A stretch of 64,000 nt of DNA. Source: Eustoma russellianum (lineage: Eukaryota > Streptophyta > Magnoliopsida > Gentianales > Gentianaceae). Position 1 is the stretch's first letter. The number at the start of each line of letters is the position of its first letter. The DNA lies in the NCBI GenBank assembly GCA_036186865.1, contig AP025057.1:28298038-28362037 (forward strand). Direction: 5' to 3'. Shown here one piece after another: positions 1-10,337 of the stretch. Made by a program: the position numbers and the translations under genes. The notes under the pieces were generated by a model. It was not told where the DNA came from. It saw only the letters and a list, made by a program, of their open reading frames with translations, and searched no databases.

Positions 1-2123
1 GGGCATAGATTGCGGGTTTCCGACAGTTGACCTAAAAGCAGAAGCCCACAAAGAATTCTGATCCACTTTTTTGGCTTGTACTCAGAATCCCCATGTACAT
101 AACCGTACTTTAAATAAATTGTTTTCAAGTTTGCTATTTGCAAAAAAGTTGTCCAGATATTAAGCAGTGCTTTTTCTTGATAAATGGGACTTAAATTCCC
201 CATCATCTTAACCAAGTTCTTCAACCGGCTCAGCCCGACACTTTCTTCTGCTCGGTAATATGTTTGTCCAGAAGATCTTTTTCTTCATGGAATATGAAGA
301 ACTCTACCTGGGTAAACAAGGCAAAAACATTCCCTGGTTATTCTACACAAATATCTGGTCCAGATCAATTTGGCCTTATGATATCAGTACATCAATCATC
401 ATACTGAGGTTAGCTCGGCCTGACACTCAGACATTTAGCCTGAGTTGGGGGCATAATGATTATTCCTTCACCTTATGGTTCATACAAAGGGATTCATCCA
501 AATTGTAAGAAAGGTTTTGTGCCTACCTGACGTTCACTTTATAAGTCGTAACAGAATTGGAGTCCGACAGGATTCGTGCTTAGCCGATCTCTGCCTTACG
601 GCTCATAAAGGGATTCGGGACACAAAATTTTCTATCTTGGTGACTTCTCTCTTATGGCTCATCAGATCAAGAAAGTGATATACTATCCTTCTAACAATGG
701 CAAAGGTTCACCTCGACCTTAAGGCTTGTTAGGGGTTCACTCTGGCGTGCATATCCGCCCTGTGATGGGCCTCGGTCTTAAGGTTTGTAAGGGGTTTACC
801 TTGATTCCCTCCAGGCCTCTGCTTTATGGCTTGAAAAGGCCTCGGCTCAGACAAAATGCCCTCCTATGATGGGGGCTCAAATATTTGCTATCCGCATAAT
901 GAGCTTAAAGGAACCCCGAGTGTGACAAGTCTCACACCTCGGTTCAAAATGACCTGAGAGGTTTACTCAGCTCTATAAAATGACTCATCAGTCAATGCTT
1001 TGAAAATTCCCAGAAATATTCGATAAGACAGATCCTGGAGTCCAGGTCGGTCCTATAAAAGTTAATCAGTTCAAAGAATTGCTGAATAAACAAGCAGAGC
1101 TGGATACAACTACTAGCCTAATGGCGATGAAAAACTTAGAATTATTCCAAGTAAGTTATCTCAAGGCATTGAACAGAATTATCTCGGCCGCTAAAAGGGA
1201 AACCTGGGCCGTATAATCTTATCTCGCCCGCTACAAGGGAAACCTGGTCGTATAATCTTATCTTGGCCACTACAAGGGAAACCTGGGCCGTATAACCTTA
1301 TCTCGGCTACAACAAAGGATATCTCGGCTTAAGAGCCTCAGCTCGGCCTGATTAAAGACAGACACTTAGCTCTAAAAAAGGAGGAAGTTGCTGCTCAGGC
1401 TAGAAAGCCAAAACAAAGAAAGACAATTTGCTAGATTTGACAGCAATCAAAGACTTAGAAAATTCTGAGTAACTATTTCGAAGCATCATCTCAGCAGAGT
1501 TGAAGCCTAGAAGGACTGATATAAAAGCCTGGAAAAAACAAGTACCTGCGCTACGAAGAGGTTCTTCTTTAATCAGAAGCTAAAGGCAAACTTGTTAATT
1601 GATATCCTTGGCAGAGCTGAAGTCAATTGCATACAAAAATCTTGAAGAACATATTGCTGAATAGCCAGACAGGGCTGGAGACCACTATTAGTCTTATGGC
1701 AATTGCAAACTTAGAAATATTCTGAGTGGTTATTTCAAAGCACTGGGAAGAATGATCTCGGCTAAAACAGATCATGTATAATGGCTCAGCTCAAAGGCTG
1801 ACCTTATTCTTAATTTTCGGCTCGGCAGAATGACAGGTTTATTCTCAAAATTTAAAGCTTGGTAACTTAGTTTATTTTTATTTAAACTGGTTGAAAAGTT
1901 ATGAGTTTGCCAAGGGCAAGGCCGACATTGGATCTTAGCCACAATAAGTTGGGAAAATTAACTTGGCAAGAATTCTGAAGTAAAAAAGCAGAACAGAAGG
2001 AAGAGCTACAAGTTGCAAAATACTTAGTAAATTTTCCATTGATAAATATTTTCAAGTACAGAATACAAGTGATGTATGCTCAGCCTATTACAAAAAATCC
2101 TAAGTTTAATCCTTAGCTTCCCT
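1..2123. other. CTCGGC-rich non-coding repeat DNA
   Basis: No credible gene. The hexamer CTCGGC and close variants recur throughout, and there are imperfect repeats around 700-870 built on a 'CTCGG-TCTTAAGG-TTTGT' theme. The same vocabulary reappears at 4860-5110, on the far side of the gypsy-type gene. I infer that this is the downstream part (in minus orientation) of the same old transposon. No terminal repeats, primer-binding site or TSD could be identified, so its boundaries are unknown. The short open frames at 260-678 show no domain features. Confidence 0.5.
1181..1320. repeat. 40-bp tandem repeat, about 3.5 units
   Basis: Units at 1181-1220, 1221-1259 and 1260-1299, plus a partial unit from 1300. 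Each starts ATCTCGGCC-like, continues with a CTACAAGGGAAACCTGG core and ends GTATAATCTT. Units 1-3 differ by only a few substitutions and one 1-bp deletion. The array sits in the non-coding part of the presumed gypsy-type element. Confidence 0.85.
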
Positions 2124-4492
2124 CTAGTCGGCTCCATCCAGAAACTGCTTGAATTGAGTGTTAAACTCCTGGGAAGCAGTTGGATTATAAAGAATGGTTA
2201 GCTGAGGATCTTCCTTGTTCAGTTGGGGGCAGACCGTTGAGCAGACATCAATGGCCTTTGTTTGGCCAACCTCTATAGCTGTGCCCTGCAGCATCAACAC
2301 GTTATCTTCAAACAGTTAGGATCTTCTGAAATCAGCAACTGCTTTAGCTTCAGCTTTGGCCAATTGTTGACGCAGATGAGCCAACTACTTTTCCAAAGTC
2401 TCTTTTTGATGCAGCAGCTCGGCTTTATCTTTTTTGAGGGATTTGTTTTTGGCCCAGGCTTGAGTGGAAGTAAACTCCAAGTCGGTCACTTTATGCTCCA
2501 ACTCGTCCACTTTGGAGTTGGAAGTGGCTAACTTCATATCGGCCTCTTCAGTCCTTTGTTGAAAAATGGAGACCTCAGCCTTCAGAGCATCGATTTCCCG
2601 GGCCTACCTGGCTCTCAGCTGATTGGCTTCATCAAGTTCCCTTGACTTAGCCTAGAGAGCTTCATGGAATTTTTCTCCTCGGACTAGGACCTCCAACTCT
2701 TGGGCTCGGATCTGCCAGAACAACAAAGTTAGAAAATGGCTAAGTGTTATCATAAACAAACACTTAGAAAAATTTTTACTTACCAAGGCAATGTTGGAGT
2801 GAAAAACTTGTTTCAGAGTTTCCCACGGAGCAGCATCAAACTTCTGCTGGTCCAAAGGTAGAACCGTCACTTTGTTTAGCCGCCTTACTGTGGTCGGGTC
2901 CACAGCAGAGTCTTGATGTGAAAAACCCACAAGCGATGGTTCTGCCACTTCAGCATGCTGAGACAGGATTACCTCAGCTGGATGGGACGTGCCCACCTCA
3001 GTTGGCTAAGGTGGAATCACTTCAGAAGGGCCTGCACCTTAGCCCCTGGATGAACCTTCACCGCGGTGCCTCTTTCTTTGACGAAGGCTTGAGCCCTCAC
3101 CAACTTCTGCCAATGGTTCAGGTTCAGCCGAGGCCTGAGTTTGTGAGAAGGTCTCAGCCTCGTCATCTTGTATTTCTACAATTGGCAAAGCTGTAAAAAA
3201 TATATCAGACAAGTTATAGTTAAATCTTAACATTACAAAAATGGAAGTTAAGAAAATTCAAATACCTGGCATTGGCTCTTCTTGCATGGGCTCAGCCATG
3301 GGAATAGCTGGAGGCAAAGCTGAGGCAGAAGCCCCCCAGCAGAAGCAAATGCTGATACTCGTCTGGCTTGGCGAGCTCTTTTTCTCGCTGCCATCTCAGC
3401 CATTTTGCTGGCATAGTCATCATTGTCAGAAGCCATTGCGCCTGCAAAAGGAACCACACAGTTATCAACTGAAAGTTGGAAAAACACAAAGATTAAGGTA
3501 TACCGAGACAACCTCTGACTATGATCAGGTTATCAGGAGAAAGTGGCTGGTAATTTTGACCTAAAGCCAAATGGCTCAGGTCAGCTGCCCCCAAAATGGT
3601 GGAGTCCACCTTCTGCCAGTTTATTACAATGGGCAGACTCTGAAGTCTGGCTACTTAGTCGCAGTGCTCTGAGCTCAGCATCAGGTTTTCTGCCTTGCCA
3701 GATTTCCAGATGTTCCATTTCTGCAGCTCATCCATTTTGACTGAGAAAAATCTACCTTTCCAGTTTTTGGTAAAGGTAGGGATGTTGATAGCAAGGTTAA
3801 ACTCGCTATTGGGAACTCGTTTGCTGAAGTAGTACCAGCTATCCGAGACCCGACAAGAAAAAAGAGCCCTAAAACGTTTATGTGAAAAGGAGACTCAGCT
3901 ATTCTAAGAAAAAAAAGTAGCAAAGAATCATCTTCAGACCGTTGGATTTTATTTAGGTAAGTCTGAGATTATAAGCACAAAGAATGCAAACAAGAGGTTC
4001 AGGGATAGGAATATTGAACCCCGACTTGAAGTATTCTTCATAGACCGTTTCATAATCATTTAGAGGATCATAAGCTATCTGACCTGGCAAAGACAGAACA
4101 GGGCCGAACTAGTATGGATCAATTCTATATCTCTTACAGATCCAGTTCAGCTCGGCCTCGGACGAGGTATAGGAGGATTCTTGGACGAAAACTGAGGGCA
4201 GACCCCTATCAAGTATCCCTGTATACAGGGAATGGGCCCTTTACAAGGCCGGAGGATTTACGGTTGCCGGAGCAGGAGCAACCACTGCTTGCTCCGGCAA
4301 AGAGTCAACCACGGTGATGGCCCTGCTGGATTCAACAGCACAACCGGCGGTTCTACACAAACTTACTATCGGACGGTCATCAGAGACCGTCCTGCCAGAC
4401 GGAGATGAAGAACTAGGGCTTCCTCCACTAGTGCCGGCGTAAGAAGCGCCCTCTGAGATATTCTGAGAGTCATGGGAAGGAGAAGCAGACAT
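2124..4492 (-). pseudogene. Decayed gypsy-type Gag-like gene with introns and coiled coil
   Basis: Read on the minus strand from an ATG at 4492 to a stop at 2124-2126. The N-terminus is Ser/Pro/Ala-rich. The conserved core follows in broken frames: 'AELNWICKRY' near 4140, 'YEEYFKSGFNIPIPEP' near 4035, 'DSWYYFSKR' near 3830 and 'NWKGRFFSVK' near 3755. This resembles the plant 'putative gypsy type transposon' family (Transposase_28, PF04195). An acidic/basic linker ('ARKRARQARR') follows, then a long Lys/Glu/Leu heptad-rich coiled coil at about 2250-2660. GT-AG introns fit at 3191-3265 and 2712-2783, and a further 3' splice site (TTTGCAG) lies near 3441. In-frame stops, such as those in the coiled coil and in 'LRLT*', and frame changes make it a pseudogene. 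No protease or reverse transcriptase is visible. A captured host coiled-coil gene is the alternative, but the core motifs favour the transposon family. Confidence 0.6.
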
Positions 4493-4646
4493 GATGAAGA
4501 ACGAAAAGGAAGACTTACAGTGAAATTAGGCTGAATAAAGGGAAGGAAGATGACTGAAGGAAGCTGGGATCGCCGGAGGAATTTGAGTGAGAAATGCTGG
4601 AAAAGAAGACGAAGGCGGAAGCAATGAATTGCTACTTTGCAATCCC

Positions 4647-4654
4647 TATTTAAA
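4647..4654 (-). promoter_or_regulatory. TATA-like box upstream of the gypsy-type gene
   Basis: TTTAAATA on the minus strand, about 155 bp upstream of the ATG at 4492, followed by a CT-rich leader that contains a GTAAGT-like 5' splice site. An ACGT-core stretch (GACACGTCA near 4796-4804) and ACGTCAG/ACGTTTC words at 4720-4760 lie further upstream. Assignment is by position and composition only. Confidence 0.35.
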
Positions 4655-6091
4655 GACCCCCATCTCATCCATCCCAACAGTCACCTCGAGGTTTTCGTCC
4701 TCGATACCTTCAACCGCCTGACGTGAATAGGTGCGTAACTGACGTTTCGTACTCTGTGCAAATAGTAAATGCGCAGTACGGCCCAATCAGATGCGGACAC
4801 GTCATTACTTGACAGGACAGTGCATGAAAAGCTCTGAATCGATTAGCATGTCCTTCTTGCTCAGCTCGGCCAGGCTAATCTGGGGGCAAAGTGACGAGCC
4901 AAAATTAATTCGCTCAGAAAAGACAAAAAACATCCGTCAGTCAAACAGTCAATGTAGTTCAGGTTCATCTACTTGACTAGATAGCCTCGGGCAGATGGCC
5001 TCAGCCTCGGCCAGAAGGCCTTAGCCTCGGCTACTATCATCAATGGTTAAGGCAAATTCATCAAACAAGCATAACTCTTGGTCAGCTCGGCCGTATGCCT
5101 GAGTCAGGTCGGCACTTATTCAATATGACCAAAAATGGTTAACTATAACCAGACTTCTTAGACTTGTTTCAATTTTCCTTTTGGAGTCATGTGTGGTGGT
5201 GACCTAATTGTTGTTGGGTCCAAACGTCATTTATTTTGTTCAAGTTTTGTAGAAGGATTTTAGGGCTTTTGTCTACCAAAATTGCCTATTTGGGCACCGA
5301 ATCGTGTGATAGCTTTTCTTATCTATTTTTTTAATTCTATATCAGTATGATTTATTTGATAAAAAATTCTAACAAGTGATAAGATCATACAGGTTTTAGA
5401 GTATGAACTCCTCAATTCAACTTCTTTGGTAGTCGGAATAAGTCTGACTTCCTCCGTTTTCTTTTTCTCATTTTTTAATTCTTTTTCTATTAATTTTATA
5501 TCAATATATCAATTACGTATTAATTAGGATCACCGTACTTTGCAGATATGGAAGAGATTTTTATCTTTATTAATGGAAAACTTTTATTCAAAATGAATTT
5601 CTGAAAATCCCTTTCTATTTCGAATTATGGTTTGTACCATCCTGTTCTTATTCAGGTTACGTCAAAAGCTAGAATTTAATTCCAGTTTTGATCAATGAAT
5701 AAAACTAAATTTTAACTGTTTTAGTCAATTATCCAACCAAATCGAACATATCTTCAAGAACTCTTCTAAGCTTTTGGAGAAATGCATAAAGCATTTTTGA
5801 GAGGACAAATTCGAAGAAGGGAAGATCAGTTCCATATTTATATCATATTGGAAAACTTCCGACTTCAATTATATGCTAAAAATTGTTTCATTAAATACAG
5901 AAAATTGAATGTAAGGACGTACGATTAACCAGTTTGTGAAGAGTGAATTTTAGACAGTGAATCCCACGAAATTTTTATCAACAACTGCTTTACGAGGCAA
6001 TCCAACGTGTTGTTGAGTACGAAAATAACGAAGGCAACCACTACATTGATGACTTGTTCTTATTGTAGGCTCAAAACTAATACTACAGTAA
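4655..6091. other. Gene-free spacer
   Basis: To about 5150 this is CTCGGC-rich DNA like 1-2100, probably the same old element. From 5150 to 6091 it is ordinary AT-rich plant intergenic DNA with no long frame, repeat or recognisable domain. Confidence 0.5.
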
Positions 6092-6144
6092 TGGAAAAAA
6101 AATTTCCCCATACATTAAGCTTCTGCATTTGCGTAGGATCAGAG
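6092..6144 (-). repeat. 3' end of an Au-like SINE, separated from its body by Copia B
   Basis: On the minus strand this reads CTGATCCTACGCAAATGCAG, then AAGCTTAATG, then a T-rich end. It matches the layout of the 3' third of the plant Au SINE (GGACCC-TGCGCA-...-AGCTTAGTGCACCGG-T-tail). The body of the same SINE, in the same orientation, resumes at 13956, directly after the 3' LTR of Copia B. The short T-run tail at 6093-6103 fits the Au 3' terminus. Confidence 0.65.
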
Positions 6145-6558
6145 TATTGGGATTAATTCGAGATACGTGTAATGCGCAGCACGTTGATAAAGTTTATACG
6201 AATTAATCATAAGATGGACGTTATATGATAATGTTATATGTCACATGTGTCACGTAATAATGTTAATTATTGCATAAAACATCCACACGTTAAGTGATCA
6301 TTGGATATGTTTGTGGATGTATAGTGTGGTCTAAAATGAAAACTCCAAATATGTAGACAGTCATATGGTCAGAGACCGCGATGGATGAGCTCAAAGTGCA
6401 ACGACCATAAAGGTACAACATCTGGTCCCCGAGAGACGACAACCCACGTGTGTCTAGTAGATAATTATTGGTACAATAATTAAATATTAAATAATATTTT
6501 ATAATAATATTTATTATTAAATATTAGATAATATTTAATATAGGAAGATAAGGTTGAG

Positions 6559-6622
6559 TTTTAAATTTAAATTTAAGTTTAAGTTTAAATTTAAATTTAA
6601 ATTTAACTTTAAATTTAAATCC
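6559..6622 (+). repeat. AAATTT hexamer microsatellite inside the LTR
   Basis: About 60 bp of AAATTT/TTTAAA/AAGTTT hexamers. The 3' LTR has only about 20 bp of it (13551-13570), so this is the main length difference between the two LTRs. Confidence 0.85.
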
Positions 6623-6650
6623 TTACCTATCATATTCTTCCTTCTCCCTC

Positions 6651-6659
6651 TATATAAAG
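6651..6659 (+). promoter_or_regulatory. LTR TATA box of Copia B
   Basis: CTCTATATAAAGG within the 5' LTR, about 340 bp before its end, a normal position for an LTR core promoter. The equivalent place in the 3' LTR (about 13610) reads TATACAAAGG, so only the 5' copy keeps the canonical box. Confidence 0.65.
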
Positions 6660-6997
6660 GAGGAGGGCTTAACCTCCTCACACGCACAATCAAATACTAA
6701 GGCCACCAGTTATACGTGAGAATAGAGGATGAGTGTGCCAATTCTCTATCAATCCCACACTACCTAGCCTCTCCATCGGGTAAAGCAGTGAATTGTTGAA
6801 TCTGGTCAAGGGGAGCATCAACAATTGGTGGGAGGTTGTGAATCCTTGGATCACGCCAGATTCTTCATCAGAGCAGTTGCGGCGTACGTGAACAGATCTA
6901 CATCAGATATAGAGCAAGGTATTATTCCGTCTTTTATTACTTTGCCTATTGATTCGATTAAACGGTCATATTCTGTGATTTTTAATTAAATCTAAAG

Positions 6998-7015
6998 TGG
7001 TATCGGAGCAGGCCT
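6998..7015 (+). other. Primer-binding site of Copia B
   Basis: TGGTATCGGAGC two bases after LTR-like sequence. It matches the iMet-tRNA complement TGGTATCAGAGC with one mismatch, and it fixes the 5' LTR boundary. Confidence 0.85.
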
Positions 7016-8984
7016 AATCGAATCATTGTTGTTAATCTGTTTATTCTGAAAAACGGAATTTTTTCAGGTCAGAAACATTTTTTCGGAACAAGTTTTAGTG
7101 GAAAAGCTTTTTTTCGGTATAAAAGAAAAGACACTGTTTTTGACAAAAACTGTCATTGGCTTGGTGGCCAGCGCCTCCGCTTCTTGTGAAGGAGCGGCTC
7201 CCTGTTCAATTCCTACTGCCGAAATTTCAGGAATTTTTGCTTTTCTAACGCTGGACCTTAGTCAGACCGAAAGGACTGCTGGCCTACTGGTCAGCAGTGC
7301 ATTCTGCATCCTGAAGGTTAGGGGGTCGAATCTTTCCCCTAGCCGAAATTCTGAATTTTATTAGCGGGCTGGAGGCTTATCTTCTGGCGGGTTGGGCTTC
7401 AATTTTAGGCTGATCCACTTTAGGTTAGGGCTTCGGCCCAAATTGTTTCAGAAATAAAAATAAAATTCAGAATTCAGAAATTGGGCTACAACCCAAATTA
7501 CATAAACTAAAAAAAAGGAAAATGGCATGATTGGACCGGGCGGGTCTGACCCGACCCGACCCTTGCCCCCTCCACTTCAATTTTTTCCAGTTTTTATTTA
7601 TTTGTGTATTATTATATTTTGAATAAAGTAAATAATAATAATAATTTTTATTATTATTATTTAAAGTTTCTTTTAAGGAAAATAGTAATAGTAATAAGTT
7701 ATTATTATTATTATCATTATATTAAAGTTTCTTGTAAAGGAAAATAAAATAAATAATAATGATAATAATTTGATTATTATTGTTATTATTTAAAGTTTAT
7801 TAAGAAAAATAGTAATAATAATAATAAATTCTTGTTATTATTATTATATAAAGAAATCCAAAATAATAGTAATCAAGTATTAAGTTTAATTTCCGGTTAT
7901 TGCACTATTTGTATATGTATGATTTAATTGTTTATTTATTTATGTCGTTTAAGTTTATCCATGTTAATAAATAAATAAACAAACAAAGTTAAGGAACTTA
8001 ACCCAATAAGGATTCGAATCTTGCTTGACCCGGTTTGACCGAGATCAACCAAGTTAATTCGATGGACTAAGTTGATTGTGTTGACCAATAATATCCGAAC
8101 TTATCAATCAATGCGGTTTATACTCATGATAAATGACTCATTGAGTTGTGATAAAAACACCGTACACATAGTTTTGTCTAAGAAAGCTGGTTCTTAAGCG
8201 AGACCATTGTGACTCCACCGGTGGCCTGGAAATTATGTGGAATGGTAATACACCCATATGGCAAGTGGGTATTACTGAATCGGTTCATTTCACACTCAAT
8301 GTGACCCATCATAAGGTTATATCATCTGTTAAATTGATTGATAAAGATATTGTTTTCTTAAGCCGTAAGGAGAACCAAGCTTGATTCAAGGTGGTTCTTA
8401 TTTGAGCCGTAAAGGGAACCAAGCTGGTTCGAATTGGTTTAAGTAAAACAAAACAGATATTGGGGTTAAGTATGCACGGTACGTACAAAAGGTCAGTCAG
8501 AAAACTACGGATCATTTAGAACCATAAAGTTACACGACTTAGCAAATGTAGGGCTTTAATATGATCCCCTTAAAGTGCGGCAATCATATCATCGCACTAT
8601 ATTTGTTATGATCATGAAGGGCACGTGTGTGTTGGAAACAATCATTGACCGGCCCAAAGGAAGATGTGATTGTCGAAAACACATATGAGCATGGTAGTGG
8701 ACTCAAATGAGCCCTGCGGCATAGCTTTAAATGCATAGGTTAACTCATCGGCCCAAAGGAAGGTGGTTAACTCATGCTTGGAGAGCCGTCATATTGACCA
8801 ATGCATCCAATTGTTGGAAGGTATTGAGATGACTTCAAAGAGCCCTAATTCTGAAAAACAATTGGTAGATTGAATTAAGGTTCTATTTTGATATTCGGAT
8901 TTTATGCAGTTTAAAGATTACACTTGTTGTGTATTTACATTCGTTTCTTGTTTTCTTTTTAGCAATAATATCTAACATAAAGGA
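7016..8984 (+). other. Long untranslated leader of Copia B
   Basis: About 2 kb between PBS and Gag without a convincing gene. 7580-7870 is dense in AAT/ATT trinucleotide repeats. 8340-8420 holds two copies of an 'AGCCGTAA-GGAACCAAGCT' theme, and 8650-8790 two copies of a 'GGCCCAAAGGAAG' theme. The 88-codon frame at 7098-7364 has no recognisable domain and is not called. Confidence 0.6.
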
Positions 8985-9948
8985 TATTCCTACATTGAAC
9001 GGTTCAAACTATAAGCAATAGAAAGATCAACTTGAGATCTTTCTTGGGATTGCTGATCTAGACACTGCGTTGCAGAAAGATCGTCCAGCTGTGCTAACAG
9101 ACGAAAGTACCAGTGAGGAAAAATGTCACATGGCACGCTGGCTACGATCAAATTGCATATGTCTTATGATCATGCAAAACTATTTCCGAATGCTTCAGGG
9201 GACACGTTTCTGAGTCCAAGACGGCCAAAGAATTTTTGGCCGATCTCGAGCAAAGATATGTAAAGAATGAGAAAGCCAAGGCAGACAATCTTTTAAAGAA
9301 ACTTTGCTCGAAACAATACCGTGGAAACGGCAGCATAAGGGAGTACATCCTAGAGATGACTCATATGTCTTCTCAATTGAGAAACATGAAACTGGATGTC
9401 TATGATGACATCTAGTTTTCATGATTCTCAACTCTTTGCCTCTAAAGTTCACACACTTTCTAGTCAGTTATAACTGCCAAAAGAAAAAGTGGACAGTGAA
9501 TGAACTTATCGTGCATTGCGTGCAAGAGGAGGAAAGGCTAAAGAATGAGGGGCATGAGGTTGTGAATGCTGTCGCGACCAAGTCCAGTGGTAAGAAACAA
9601 AAAGATGCGGTTAAAGATGTGCAAAAGGCAAGTAAAAAGGAAAAGGGTGCGCCTACTGCTGACGCACCCAACAGCATGACTTGTTTCTTTTGCAATAAGG
9701 AAGGCGAATCGTGCAAATAGTCATTAGAGTTGATTCATACCGATATTAGTGGTCTATTTCATTCGGTTACTCAAAATGGCTACTATTATTTTATCATCTT
9801 TATTGATGATTGTTCGTGATACGTCTATATATTATTAATTAAAGAAAAAGCACAAGCAATAGAAATGTTCAAATCCTTTAAAGATGAAATTGAGTTACAA
9901 CTCAACAAAAGGATTAAAGCCATCAGATCGGACCGTGGGGGTGAATAC

Positions 9949-10111
9949 TGTTAGGTGCAACAATTGTCCCGTGGCACGGAGGCCATGTGGGCCAAGTCAC
10001 AGTCGAATGCCGTGGACGCTTGTGTGTGCTGAATGCACTATAAGGCTAGGGTATGCACATCTCCTATCACCAATTGGTTTTGGGAGAGTTGGTAACGCAT
10101 GAGGTCCTACA
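9949..10111 (+). repeat. 5' LTR of the TRIM
   Basis: 163 bp, TGTTAGGTGCAAC...GGTCCTACA, followed after AG by the PBS. Confidence 0.93.
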
Positions 10112-10174
10112 AGTGGTATCAGTGCCAAGGTCAAGGGTTCGCTTCCTAGCTGGAGCAATTACTGAGGGAGAGAT

Positions 10175-10337
10175 TGTTGGGTGCAACAATTGTCCTATGG
10201 CGCATAGACCGTGTGGGCCAAGTCACAGTCGAATGCCGTGGGCGCCTGTGTGTGTTGAATGCACTATAAGGCTAGGATATGCGCATCTCTTATCACCAAT
10301 CGGTTTTGGGAGAGTTGGTAGCACCTGAGGTCCTACA
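10175..10337 (+). repeat. 3' LTR of the TRIM
   Basis: 163 bp, TGTTGGGTGCAAC...GGTCCTACA, preceded by the purine tract and followed by the AATAC TSD. Confidence 0.93.

Larger units (their letters stand above)
6145..6997 (+). repeat. 5' LTR of Copia B
   Basis: Colinear with 13140-13955 over its length. It starts TATTGGGATT where the 3' copy has TGTCGGGATT, so the terminal TG has mutated. It ends ...AATCTAAAG before the PBS, against ...AATCTAACA in the 3' copy. It carries a TATA box and an AAATTT-type hexamer array that is longer than in the 3' LTR. Confidence 0.92.
9949..10337 (+). mobile_element. TRIM (miniature LTR retrotransposon) in the integrase of Copia B
   Basis: A 389-bp element with 163-bp direct terminal repeats (9949-10111 and 10175-10337), both TGTT...CCTACA. 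The 63-bp interior starts with PBS TGGTATCAGTGCC (10114-10126) and ends with purine tract GAGGGAGAGAT. It is flanked by a perfect 5-bp TSD, AATAC (9944-9948 and 10338-10342). Removing it rejoins the host integrase codons across 'GGEY'. There is no coding capacity. By my count the LTRs differ at 18 of 163 positions, 16 of them transitions, so the insertion is old. TATAAGG boxes lie at 10039-10045 and 10265-10271. I see no 5S rRNA-like motifs, so it is not Cassandra-type. Confidence 0.93.

Noticed and set aside
260..678. Overlapping frames of 82 and 67 codons
   Set aside because: No domain or codon signal, and they lie in CTCGGC-rich repeat DNA.
7098..7364. 88-codon frame in the Copia B leader
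   Set aside because: No homology-like motif, low-complexity composition, and it lies in an untranslated leader.
9949..10337. Cassandra-type TRIM with a 5S rRNA promoter
   Set aside because: No 5S A-box/C-box-like sequence is visible in the LTRs, so it is called a TRIM only.
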